From assembly GCF_020921035.1 (NCBI RefSeq), contig NC_063151.1:24248934-24312933 (forward strand): 64,000 nucleotides of DNA, written 5' to 3'. Numbering within the stretch: position 1 is the stretch's first letter; every line of letters starts with the position of its first letter. Both the position numbers and the translations under genes were made by a program. This document shows positions 52,401 to 64,000 of the stretch, piece by piece. The notes beneath the pieces are model-generated. The model searched no databases and was not told the origin of the DNA. It worked only from the letters and a program-made list of their open reading frames with translations. The DNA is from Rhodamnia argentea (taxonomy: Eukaryota > Streptophyta > Magnoliopsida > Myrtales > Myrtaceae).

Positions 52401-55400
52401 TTAAGAAAATATGCACAAGCAGATTGCAGCGACAAAATTACTCTTATCAACGGAGCTCACCAGATGTGATAAGATTTTCGATAGACCTGATTAGGGATGA
52501 AGACACGCCACTAAAAGCTCCTTTAAGAAATTCCAGCAAAGATATTACTGTTTTTTTCCAATAAATGACAATGACATTCAGTGACGATTTTCCCCATTCC
52601 ATCAAATGCTGAAGCCATCCATAGTCCATTACCTTTTCCATTGACATTCCTGAATTCCCAGTTGCAACAATAGATCGACAATTCTTTTCAAAAACCACTG
52701 GGAGGAGCTCAAGTATACGTACACAAGTCATCTGCAAAGGCCAAGAATTACAAGAAGAAATTTTTCACTCTGCAAATAAAGCTGTACCTGAAGAAAATAT
52801 TGATTCTCTAGATGTGTTATATCCTGATAAGGCAGTGATTTCAAATTTTATGTAATTTAATTGGGCGAAAAGAAATAGGAAACCTGAGGAATGGCAATTA
52901 CCAATATTAATATAAACATGTAGCCAATCCTACAGCAGGATGAGAAGGAATATTCGCAGTTATAAAAAAAGGGTCTTAACCAATGATCAACAAAAATAGA
53001 ATATAGATCAATACCTGACAGATACTATGGTCTATAAATGTTTTCCCTATCATCAAGCACTTCTCTATGGAAGGCCAAGCAGCTTCAGATAGTAAAATGT
53101 TAAATTTCTCAAGCAAGTCACAACTAGCGTTTGAAGAATGAGCACTTGCGTCAGCAGTCAAAGAATCAAAAACGGGCTGCCGCAAAAATCCCCCTTGCGA
53201 AGATAGCTTGCCAGCAGTCAATTCACTGGACATTTCTTCTCGCACATCTAAAGTAGGAGGATTTCCCTCATTCAACAATTTTCGGACAAGGAAAAAGAAA
53301 TGTTGCAAAGTGTGGAAGTTCAGTCCCACAGAATCTGACTGGACTTGGAGTATCTGCAAACAGAAGAAACAACTAAACACAAATCCACCAAACAGGGACC
53401 AATTATAGTATAATCTTGTGAAGACTATATTTTTCGTCAAGCATCATCCCATTATTTTTATGCCATATCCCCTTAGGTAACAGCTTCATATGATGTCCAA
53501 GGCCATATATTTGAAAAATCCTGATCATATAGGAAAGTTGACATCAAATGGAGAGGTGGATAAAAGACCCGGGTCAAGTTTATAAAAAGAGCCAATTTTC
53601 CATAGGATTATACAAACAAATACAAAAAGTAAGGGTGGCATAAAAAGCTATATGATTTTCCGTAAGATTACACAAACAAATGCAAAAAGTAATGGTGGCA
53701 TAAAAAGTTCTATGAACTAAATATAGAATTAGCTAATGATCTGGCATAAGTAAGAAATCCCTTTCCATCTAGAAACCCCTTTCCAACTAAAAATAATAAA
53801 ATGCAAGATGACATTGGAGGAGAAAGCCCGAATAAGAAATAAATCCCTTGAGACTCACGAGAAGTGCATGTTTTAGCCCTGAAAGGACTGCAGATAGAGA
53901 AAGGCTGAATGAGCAAAGATATTTCAATCCACATGTGAGACCTCGTGTACCCGAAACTTGTTCCAAGATACTCTTCGCAGAGTGTCTCACATTCTGCAAC
54001 ATGAGAAACCATTAAAATCAAGGCAAAAGGTCAATCAAGCAAGGGGAATTTGTAACTAAAGAAGACCACACGAATCATAAGATTAACATACATCATTGGG
54101 ATCAGCAAGCAAAAGAATCAAGCTTCCACTCATCCTGGGTTCCCACGTCCACTGCTTCAGCAGCAGTCCTTGTGCCATTTGAACTAGAAAATGTCCAGTC
54201 AACCTGCAACAACCTTCATCTCAATAATTTCGGGAATCACAAGCCACTTCATCTCATATATGATACAATGAAATTGAGGTCAGTCATTATCAAAACCTAC
54301 GGCATGCGGCAAGAATCTTGAGTATCACAAGAGTATCAAGACTCATTCTGGTGTCGCATTGGAAATGTTTTTAACATCAAAAGAACGAACCATCTGCACA
54401 ACCCATGGAAGAGCAAAGTAATAGCTCAAACCCCTACTATGTGCTTATCACTGCACAAATGTTTGCTTCCAAATAAAGGGATGAGAATGCAAGCCAGAGT
54501 TGCAATTGCCTTCTCCCTTATTCCCTCGTACCGAACTTCCTCCAGTATCGTCAGGAGCTTTCAAGCAGTGCTCATCCACCTTAAGAAGCACCTCATATGC
54601 TCATATTACTAGTCTTGTTATGTAGATACACCCCACAGGACAGAGAACATACTATAAACAATGCGATAAAGTTCTAACCTGTTAAATGTTTTTATCAAAG
54701 GGAGACACATAGATGAAGCTTCCACGGAGTTCTTTGACAGCTTTCCATCTCCACCATCATCAGAGCCGGTAGGAACCTTCCATCCAAACGCAGAGGACAT
54801 TTCTTCGGCAAATGACAAAATCCAAGATTGAATTGGAAGATAAGTTTCCCCACTAATATCAGGTTCTACGAACAACAGGCGAGATCTGGCCCAAAAGACA
54901 GCCTTGGAAAATGACAACGGAAGAACTGTGGGATCAGTTTCAACCAAAACATCAGTCCATAACATGGGGATGCACATCCATCCTCTATATTCCCGAGAAA
55001 CAACCAGATTTTGCGAGCTGAAAGCGCGCCATGCACCAAATTTCTCCTCCTCTACACCATATGGAAGAAATGCCGGCTCGTCATCATCTTCAGCATCATT
55101 CAACTTGACTGCACTTCTAACAATACTTGGACGTGTGTGAAAACTTAAGGATGATGATATTAAGGCAGCAGCATCAGAGACCATGATAGTTTGAATGAGA
55201 TCAAGGGCAGGTTGCCGCAGAGAAGGATGAAGAGAAGAATCCTTCAGAGAAGACACAAGAGAGGGACCCCTGTCCAGTTCAGGATTTTCAGAAATGAGCA
55301 ATATTATCCTTCTGCCTTGTATATGTCAAAAATTTTAGACTATGAGATCAGATACTAAAGTTCCGTCCACAATAACTACGTTCATTAGGCAAGAAAACGA

Positions 55401-58400
55401 GGGATGAGTAAAGCCGCTACACCTCCATGATGTAATATTTGAAACATAAAATGGCTACTAAATGATCATTTGTGAAGTAAAAACTCATTCTCCAGTAAGA
55501 ATACCTAAACTCAAGGGATTATCTCTCAAGATGCAGCCCTCATCATTTTCTCTTAGCGTGCATAGAGCAAAATGCATATAAGAAGGGAAAAGAGCACACA
55601 CATAGAGTAGATATAGTCATACCACATATGTGAACATTCAAAAGGGGGAGAAGGTGGATTCATATTGTAACCTCTGTGTATGATAAGAAAAGCTATCTGA
55701 AAACACGAGATTGTATAAGTAACAAGAAAGATCAGCCTGTTAAATAACAATTGATAAAATCAAACAAGTGCGCCAGATGAAGTTGCCCTGAACTTACAGA
55801 AGAATATGTACCTGGCAAGCTTTCTGTCTAGTGAGAACACTGAAGTTGCTGCTGACTGGCACTTGCTGGAGGAGAAAATAAAGAAAATTCCTTCTTTGCT
55901 TTTCAAGCTCGCCATCTTGCCAAGCTTCAAGAGACTGGAGGAGTCAAAGTTTACCCAACACAGACATCAGTACTCGAAAGGGAAAAAAATGTAATAGAAG
56001 AACAGGAGATATATGCATGCCTGCAAAAGCGGCTGGAAAAGTTCAAAGATGTCCTTATGAATTTTCTCATTACGAGAATGGAAACACTGCCCAACAAGTG
56101 TGCTTCGCATGATGCTTGGAGATAAGGCAGACCTCAACCAAAGCTTACAACCTTAAAGCAACACCAAATACGAAAAGGAGGAGAACTATGAGACTCCTGT
56201 AACAGCAACATTGTTGCTTTCGTACCTTAAAGGACAAATCAAAAGAAAGCAACAAACCAAGCATTTCAAAGAGCAGCTTCAAGCAAGTGACCGCATGAGA
56301 GAATACAGGAGAATCACTGGAGACTTGGTTAAGAACAACATCAAGAAAAATAGGATAGGACTCCAATATCCCTTCTTCCAGTGCTGGAGGCTCTAGAAAC
56401 CCAATCCTTCAAAATCAGAAATGAAAAATCAGAGAGCAAACAAAGAGACTAAAATGCCTGACTATATAAAACGTCAGCATCCCAACCTACAATGATTTAA
56501 TCCCAATCCATGCAGCAGAACGATCAAGCTCCAATCTTGGCCTTAAATTTTCACTTGTCGATGGCATCACTTCTGTTTCCAAGGACCCAATGAATTTCTT
56601 AAGCAACTGCTGCAAAGGTTCCAAGTCTACAGCTCTCCTATACACAAACAAAGAATCGCATATAGATAGAACAGAATCAGAGACTATTCTTATCGGTAGT
56701 ACCACAATATGTAACTGCTAGGTTGAGTGTATATTCAGAAGAAAGTTCACCGCTTCGCAGTGTTGACAAAACTCATCTTAAAAACCCTTATAGAGCTTGT
56801 ATACTTTTTAACTGTAGCCAAGGGTCCTCATAATAAAAAGAAAGGAATGAAGAACCTAAAGTTTAACGATCATATGAATTAACACGATAATGAACAACAA
56901 ATAAACTGAAGGAAAATAAATAATTGTGTCAACCGCTGCACAACAGGCAGGCCTCCACAAGCAATGCTAAAACTATTCGAGCCATTAACAAGTTCCACAA
57001 GAATTTAACAGCAACAAGAACCATGCTCTAAGCAATAATCAGTAGCCTTAAGAGGTCGACTTCCCAACAGAAGTAGAAAGCTGATCATCAGAATATTGAA
57101 ACAAACAAGATGACAAAGCAAAAGCCAGCAATTTTTGCTGAAAATTAGAGAGAACAAAGGACCTCAAACATCAAGATAAACTCAGAATATCGTAGACTCT
57201 GTCTACCTATTCCAGATGCCAGAAGAATTGTTATCACAACATAGTATTAAGAGATTCAGAGAGAAGAAATTAACAGATACATGCTAATCATATCACCACA
57301 AAGAAAATTGCAAAACAATAAGCCTCGACTTAAGTTCAATAACGATTCAAAAAGGCATATTGGAAGACAGCAAGTATACCTCAGTTTACCCATGGATTCA
57401 GCTAATCGATGAGCGACAAAACGCACTCTTCGTTTGAAAAAGAACAACGCGTAAACGCCCTAACAGAATATTCATTTGACAATGAATAAAAAATCATCAT
57501 AACATAACCATAAATTGTCAGGCAAAAAGGAGAAGACAAGTTGAGTAAAATGTACCGGAAACTGTTGGTTTCTATCCAATGCCAATTCATGGACATTGTC
57601 AATAGCTTCAATGAAAGCTTCAAATTCAAAGAACAATGACTTATCATCGAGCAGAACAGGATGCATTAGAACCTGAAATGTTATCAACAGGAAAGACATG
57701 ACGTGAAGATGTATTCACCTGGAAGTTTAAGGAAGATGAATGCACAAAAGACATTGACTTGATTAAACCCAATTTTAGGAAGACTACCAAACAGTTCTTG
57801 TCCACCAGCAGCACTCATTTGTTTAACTTATCTAAACCAAACGTAACCGCCACAATATTACAGAATCCCAACGAGCACCCGAAGCCCTAAATAGTGGTTG
57901 GAGGATTAGCCATCCACATGCAGCATGCCATTACATACCTCGTACATGACACTAACAACTTCTGCATTATCATGTGCAGGGAAGTAGTCTTTCCTTGCCA
58001 TTCTTTCATTGATCTCTCTCAAATGTTGAGTCACTCGTTCTTCATCCAGACTCTGCAACACGTCGAGAAGTGGACCAATTGAACTTAGCTCATACTCCAT
58101 TCTATACATCTCGAGGGCTTGATGATGCTGAGAAATGCAACGGATGCATGTCTTCATCTCCTCAGAGATTCTTTTCCATAGAAGCCTGAGAGGAGAATCT
58201 TGGCGCTCATCCTTAAAGTAGTTGTAGAATGTCTCCAGCAAAGGCCCCATTAGATCCCAAGAATCGCACCAAATGTGAGTTTCTTTCGGCAAACAGATCA
58301 AAAAGTTGAATGCATCCACAAACCTGGCATCATCTGAAAGTTAGAGATTTTCCTGATTTACTGTAGTGCTTTCAAGCCTTTGTAGCCAAATGTCACAGTC

Positions 58401-59040
58401 TGAACAGGCAACACATCTCATGGAGTTTGACGCACTCAAAAACAAGGGAAACGAGGATAAGAACTTATTTTGACAATGATCAGCGTCAATATAGCAAGCA
58501 AATGGAAGTTTGAAGACGCCAAATGTTCTGGCGGTCAACTTCATTTTTACCCGCTAAATCAGCTACAGAGAATCGATTCTTTATTTTCTTCCCACCTTGA
58601 TTCTAAGTACAAAAACAAAAACCATCAATTACTAAAGGATTGAGGAGAAGATAAAACAAAAACAAATATTGATCTTCCCGCACATTGAGATGATTATTCT
58701 TTGTAATATCTCTACCGCCGGAAATGGAATCGAACTTTGTAAGCGAGAGTCCAACACTGATCGCACGTGCATTTAATCAAGAAGAGAGTGGGGGGGTTAA
58801 GAAATGTCGATCGAGCCAATTTAGGAGACCAACTTTACGAATCGAAATAGAGAGTGCGAGGTCGACGGGGGATTGAGAGAAGAGAGGGCAAAGAAACCAT
58901 TGCTCTTTCAACTGGTGAAGACGGACTTGGTTGGAGCCGGAAGCGTGAGAACCCGCATTCCCTCCCTCCCTCTCTTCTTCTTCCTCGATGTCTCGCCACC
59001 GCTCCAGCAAATCCCCGCGACCGCCGATCCTCCGCGACAT
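46474..59040 (-). CDS. Senataxin/SEN1-type superfamily 1 helicase (21 exons, 2361 aa)
   Basis: Exons in coding order: 59040-58898, 58323-57939, 57672-57556, 57459-57380, 56637-56491, 56406-56258, 56151-56021, 55934-55812, 55696-55623, 55269-54679, 54203-54092, 53993-53859, 53353-53015, 52731-52461, 52370-51094, 50837-50435, 50362-49446, 49349-49284, 49202-49077, 48106-47862, 47728-46474. All phases join. The N-terminal half is the long SEN1-like alpha-solenoid region of At1g16800/At4g30100-type proteins. Helicase motifs: GPPGTGKT (aa 1490-1497), VIDEAAQ (Asp-Glu 1794-1795), QYRMHPEI (from 1862), ITPYKRQ, DGFQGREVD (about 1989-1997), DVRRMNVALTRAK. The tail (about 2060-2361) is Lys/Arg-rich with KRR-type nuclear signals. 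Relatives unwind RNA:DNA hybrids in transcription termination and R-loop control. Intron 7 has a GC donor. A further 3' exon cannot be excluded. Confidence 0.9.
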
Positions 59041-59129
59041 TCTCTACGGATTTGCTCTCCCGGCCAGACGGCGACCGGAGCATGCGTCTGATCCCTTAAC
59101 CCTTTCTCGTCGATGCAGGACAGAGGCAC

Positions 59130-59137
59130 TAGGGTTT
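59130..59137 (-). promoter_or_regulatory. Telo-box (AAACCCTA) upstream of the helicase
   Basis: AAACCCTA on the minus strand, about 90 bases upstream of the helicase ATG. Telo-boxes are common near transcription starts of plant genes for translation and nuclear housekeeping. A single match, so modest weight. Confidence 0.4.
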
Positions 59138-59289
59138 ACGATTCAACTTCTCTGCTCCTGCTTCCCGACTCGCGCCAAAATGGACCGAAGTCGATCCCAA
59201 CTCCCTATAAACTGCCCGCCAAGAGAGCTCCTTTATATATGTACGCACTTCCCTCGCCAGGACCTTTCGGTGCCTCTTGGGCTGGCTTA

Positions 59290-59570
59290 ACTCTGTGACA
59301 AACGAAAATGCTAACAGGCTTTTAACTTTAAGACTAAGATTATTGAAAAATTCCACGACTTGATTGCATTTCTTAAAAATTTTAACACTCAATTACACTT
59401 TCCTGATAAATTTTGAAACTTCTTATGCATCCAATCCTTTCTCCTCTGAAAGGGTTATAAGCATCAAATTCAATCTGATATAGCCTTTGTACATTTAAGA
59501 CCGATGTGTCAATCTCGAATACTAAATAAAGAGAAAATGAGATATTGATAGCCCGATCATACGAGAACAA
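59290..59570. mobile_element. MITE fragment
   Basis: Phrases such as 'attgaaaaattccacgactt' and 'ttaacactcaattacacttt' resemble the right part of the MITE at 34430-34480 ('taacacttaattacactttt'). Probably a decayed copy in the helicase upstream region. Confidence 0.4.
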
Positions 59571-59947
59571 ATTCCTATGTTGTCACGCTATATGAAGCTA
59601 GGGTTATTATATGTATGGTTTCACTTCATCGAGCTCGATCGTGAAGGATCGCCATCCATCAAGACTAGCATTTTTCCGTTCCTACATGCACATCATCAGT
59701 TTTTCGGGTTGCTGACAAGAGAAAGCGCACTCCTTTTCCTGCTTTTTGAAATGCCATGCAGTGCTCATCAAGCCCATTCTAAAATGACCAAAACTCGAAA
59801 CGAACGGATACCGGCGATTCATGCATTTCTATTGCACCAAGCAGTCAGGAATGCCGGCTTATTTTACAGGTGGTGCTAGGAGAGCAGACAAAGCTTGCAC
59901 CAAGCTTGCGTCGTGTCCATACGCCGGATCAGTATCCTAGCGCTTCC
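59571..59947. other. Intergenic; 3' flank of the pseudouridine synthase gene
   Basis: A 100-codon plus-strand frame (59577-59879) has no family motif. The stretch probably holds the 3' untranslated region of the minus-strand neighbour. Confidence 0.4.
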
Positions 59948-62900
59948 TCATACTAGATAAGAGGACATGAGGTTCCAACTGATTTTCATGTGCGAAGGCA
60001 TTGGCGCCACGAATCGCAGCATATGGGACTTGGAGCTGAGCACAGGAAGGGGGGCGGCTTCTGACTTCTGATCCAGAAACTCCTGGCACTTGGCTATGTT
60101 GGGAAGTACGAGCTCTCTGCAGTGCAGATGCAGCAAGGGAACTTTCGACAGAACGCTTCCCTTCTGAACGTCCAGCCCTTCAGGCCTCCGCAACTTGTAT
60201 GGTTTCCCAGTAGTAGGCTCGATATCGACTCTGGGCATTTGCTTCCATCTCTGGTGCACAAACCAACCATACTTGTAGTCACCCACTATCGGAGTGCCGA
60301 GTGCTTCAGCACAGTGAACGCGAACCTGCAAGGAAACATTTGGTACGATGTTACCAAGGTCAAGGTTATACTACTTTTCTAAAGTACAATCTCTCGCCTT
60401 TAACAGTTAATTAGGAAATAAGCTAATCTGTCCATGTATTTGTGCCTTTCAACTGGGAACAATAAATAGAACAGTCTACAAACAAGTGCAGTGAAGACAC
60501 TGATTCTGTATTTTCCCACAAACGAGCATGTTCTTGGACAAGGCCAATATGGTCCAATAAAGCCTTGGACAAATGTTCTCCAATATCATTCGAAAAAGGC
60601 AACTTTATTTCCCAAATAAAGGGAAGTTCTGTCAGGTCAAACTAAAAAGGCAGACAGATATGCACAGTCGTGGAATCAAACGGAATCCTCCAAACGATGT
60701 CATTAGCTTTACCTGATGCTTGCGGCTCGTATGAGGACGCAATTCTATCCAAGAACATCCATTTACTGTAGGACCCAATACCCTGTATTCGGTCACAGCT
60801 TCTTGAAAAGCTTCTAAGCCTGAGTTACGAGCCAAAATAACTCTCTCGGTTTTGCCATCATCAAGAAGCACCTTAAGCTCAAAACAGATAAGATGTTTGC
60901 ATCAGCACGCACCACCTAAAAAACTGCATATCCTAATGGAAAGATTTGATAGAGAGAGAGAGACCTTTGAAAGGGGAGCACAAATTAGACCTTCTTTTTC
61001 CTTAGGTGAGCCTATGACAAGCGCCCAATATCTTTGATAAGTTGCTTTACATGCATCATTCCAAGCCTAGAAGACCTCGTAGAATCAGATGTTAACAGAA
61101 AATATGATATGGGTATAATCTGTTCCATGGAAGATCCACCATTTACCCAACCACCTCAAACTTCTCTTGCATAAAGTAACACCACAAGCCTTTACCTTAG
61201 AAGAGGAATCTGTTTTGTTTATGTCGCTAAACAGCCATTGAAGATGAGCCACACTTTCCTTTGTTCTTCCCATCAAGAGAAGGCCACTGCTCTCTCTGTC
61301 AAGGCGATGCACCTGATGATGATTTTTTCACATGAGAACAAAAAAAGATCAGCCCCTGAGGGAAGTAAGATGGACATCCTCTATTGCCACGTGCACTGCA
61401 TTCAAAATCTCATTCAATAACCACCACTTCTAACTGCAAAATCAAGTCTCTCAAGAAGGATGAGTTGCTTAATGTGTAACAGCAGGTAACTTCCTCGAGT
61501 AACATAATATATACTCCTGAAATTCAAGACAATGGAATAGCAGTGACATACTTGACTAAAGGGCCCATGTCCACAGGTGCACATAAAGGCCCCATTTGAA
61601 ATGTCAAAAATTTCAATTTTCTGTTTTCATTTAAAAATTCTCACTGAAAAACTGTGGTATGAATTATTCTCAAAGACTTTAGCCTTAGAAATGATAACAA
61701 CTGAAAACAGACAGGAAGGAACATCAACTATTGACATATTTCCTCGAATGCCAATTCATTTCTTCTCAAATCATTGCGGTCCACCTACAACTCTTCATCT
61801 TCATTGTTGAACTGAACTAGGTTGAAGAAGAATTTTGCCAACTCTGTTTTTCTCACTCAAAAGCAAGGGGCAAGCATAAATTAAGGCAAAGGACAGACAA
61901 ATCGTTGAGAAGATAAAGACGAGAGGAAGGATTGTCAGTAAATTGAAGCGATACTGAAGCTTCAAGCTTCTAATGGTCTCTACTCTGGTGTAATGGAGCA
62001 GTGTTTTTGAAGATTCAAGGACGCTTCCTCTTATTCTCTTAAAACATTGAATACAAGGGGAGACCAACTCTATACATGGAGAAATAATTCATTTAATGTA
62101 TTTTCAGGACAAAATTGGCATATCATTAGTTTCGGTCAGGTTATTCAACTGAGGCTTATAAAATTTTTAGCATAGTGAAGGAAGTTCTATTCAATAATTA
62201 TGTTCTGCTTAAGATGATTGTTTATTGCCAACTCAGTATGATCTGTATAAAGATTAGATATGATGTAACTAGTTACTTTTATATGAAGGATTACTAAGAA
62301 CTGAACATATTTTCAGCATTTTCATTTTTACTAAACATTCTCAATGTTAGGTACCAAACACAATTTCAAGTAAAAAGAAAAATGAAAATGAAACACAATT
62401 CCAAGAAAAACAGAAATATTTGGCTCTGAGGCTTTCAGGGACAGTAAAAAAAAGTCAATTATACATCTTTGATGGGGTGTCTAACCTAAGTTTTGAGATG
62501 TAAAGGTGTAGTAACCTGTCAGCTTTTGGAGTTTTGAATGTTTCCAATTTCAACTTATCAAAGGAGGGAAAGAAAAGCCCGTTGGCCAAAATGTACTTCA
62601 GAGTCAAGGCGTGAAAGAAAATCCCGTTGGCCAAAATGTACTTCAGAGTCCAGGCATGAAAGAGAGGGACAATTTGGAGTTTTGAATGCATCCAATTTCA
62701 ACTTATCAAAGGAGGGAAAGAACAGCCTGCTGGCCACGTCAGAGTCCAGGCGTGAAAAACATATGAATGAAAGAGAGGGGCGAACTGAGAAGTACCATGC
62801 AGAAGATGCTTATACAACTTGGCATAAACAAGCATACACGCCTCAAAGATCGAAAACAACTGAAAAGTTAGTTACCAATTTAGGACCCTCGTCATAGTCA

Positions 62901-64000
62901 TAAGACAAAGCTGCCGCTGCCAAAGCATCCATACTGTTATGAACTGGCAAATTCCCCTATAAACAAAGAAATCAGGGAGATAAAATATTGTGCTAAACAT
63001 GACAAAAAGTATGAGAGACAAAGAAAAGAATAACAACAACAGACGAGGTTCTTACCTTGACTGGCAATTTTGGGGGCTTATTAAGCACAATAACCGCAGA
63101 GTCCTGAAAATTAGCAGCTACCAAGTGAAAATTGCAAGAAACTTCGTGAAGACAACAACAACAAAAGAAACTAGAACATCCCCGGGCCTAATTCACAATT
63201 AGAAATGCAGTAAACCGCAAAACAAACTTTCTATTAGACCAACCAGAAGCAGTTAACAGCAGATGTCTGAATGCTGTCTGTTGGGGATCAAAAGCTAGGT
63301 TGTAATATGACAGACTTTTTTATCGGATGTCTCCGAAGAGACTAATATGACAGACTTCCCCAGCAGAGATCTGGCACTACAAAAAGGGATGATTTCAAAG
63401 ACTTGCCTTGTACATGACCAGCCTCTGCAAGTACTCTATCTCATCAGCATTGGGATAGAGAGTCCCACTAGGTATAGTGTCGAACCGCTTGGAGATCCTT
63501 GATTCGGCGACTGATACCGGTATATACAATCTGTCCCCTGCTTCCATCACTTCATTTGGCTTGATCTGCAAGTCAGCTGTATGATTGTAGTAGATAAAAC
63601 TTTAAAATTCACATAAAAACTGTCGAGGCCACACAGATAACATACACAGGATAAAACCCCACAGAACGTATACACGAGAAATTTGACTTCACAAAGAAGA
63701 CTCTAGAACAAGAAAAAAACGTATCCTAAATGAGTTAGATGCTACAATAGAGGAGTTAAATTGTGAAAATACCTTTCTCAAAGATTTTCTTTGTCCTTGC
63801 TGTCCCAGGCAAGAGTCATCCGAGTTGGCGCATTCCATCTGAACCTGAAAAAGGAAAAAGAAGCGAACTTTATTCATGGAAAACAGAAAAACAAAAAGAA
63901 TGAGAGAAATCATCAGATATGAAAAAATGGGAACTTCGAAAGAGGGGAGAGTACAGACAAGGCCCTTGTTGAAATGAGATTGAACGACGGAGTTGTGAGC
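59948..64000 (-). CDS. RNA pseudouridine synthase (RluA/RluD family), 5' end beyond the window
   Basis: Exons in coding order: 63844-63773, 63565-63407, 63103-63056, 62956-62876, 61312-61196, 61066-60965, 60871-60713, 60325-59948; earlier exon(s) from about 63960 outward are cut by the window edge. 371 residues are visible. The catalytic-aspartate motif is HRLDRESSG (exon at 61312). Further family motifs: IVLNKPPKLPVK, APLSK, TEYRVLG, IELRPHTSRKHQ and VRVHCAEALGTPIVGDYKYG. It is closest in memory to the plant RNA pseudouridine synthases 3/4 that are predicted to be mitochondrial; the targeting peptide would lie outside the window. It isomerises uridine to pseudouridine in RNA, target unknown. 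The intron after 63407 uses a GC donor. The first listed exon is the least certain. Confidence 0.85.
62526..62760. repeat. Compound repeat inside an intron of the pseudouridine synthase gene
   Basis: A unit with 'cccgttggccaaaatgtact' is duplicated in tandem at a period of about 45 bases (62578 and 62623). A larger block with 'ggagttttgaatg' and 'tcaacttatcaaaggaggga' occurs at about 62527 and again at about 62675. It lies within the 1.56-kb intron 61313-62875. Confidence 0.8.

Overview
This is nuclear DNA of a flowering plant. The genes have many short introns with GT-AG (a few GC-AG) boundaries, and the families are plant ones: a plant oxidosqualene cyclase, a SAUR, an F-box/kelch-like protein and receptor-like cytoplasmic kinases. 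Gene-poor stretches are filled with solo LTRs and miniature inverted-repeat elements. A woody eudicot, possibly Myrtaceae (Eucalyptus-like), fits the style, but the species is inference.

Layout. Positions 1-4190 hold a CT microsatellite and three copies of a long-inverted-repeat MITE family. Positions 4596-9791 (+) are an intact 16-exon oxidosqualene cyclase (OSC) gene of 761 codons, beta-amyrin-synthase type. Its 3' flank is split by a 2.9-kb solo LTR with a CAAAC target-site duplication. A second candidate solo LTR lies at 14174-16293. Positions 16600-19290 hold two OSC relics, one from the 5' end (-) and one from the 3' end (+). Positions 19622-24868 and 27835-32149 (+) are tandem receptor-like cytoplasmic kinases (Usp domain, coiled coil, kinase), 792 and 783 aa, with 10 matching exons each. 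A third OSC relic lies directly behind the first kinase.

From 32150 to 46473 the genes are sparse: an intronless F-box gene (36050-37252, +) and an intronless SAUR gene (43135-43590, +). They sit among a Copia-type solo LTR (33895-34263), a SIRE-like degenerate LTR (38604-40192), several MITEs and a very young 123-bp-arm hairpin (41538-41810). Positions 46474-59040 (-) are a 21-exon senataxin/SEN1-type helicase of 2361 codons. Positions 59948-64000 (-) are the 3' part of an RluA-family pseudouridine synthase gene whose 5' end lies outside the window.

How it fits together. The left half is a birth-and-death locus: one working triterpene cyclase, at least three decayed cyclase pieces, and a duplicated kinase whose copies share exon lengths and promoter-proximal GA repeats. 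The right half is housekeeping: R-loop/transcription-termination helicase and RNA modification. All exon junctions given were read by hand from splice consensus, reading frame and family similarity; none was checked against transcripts.
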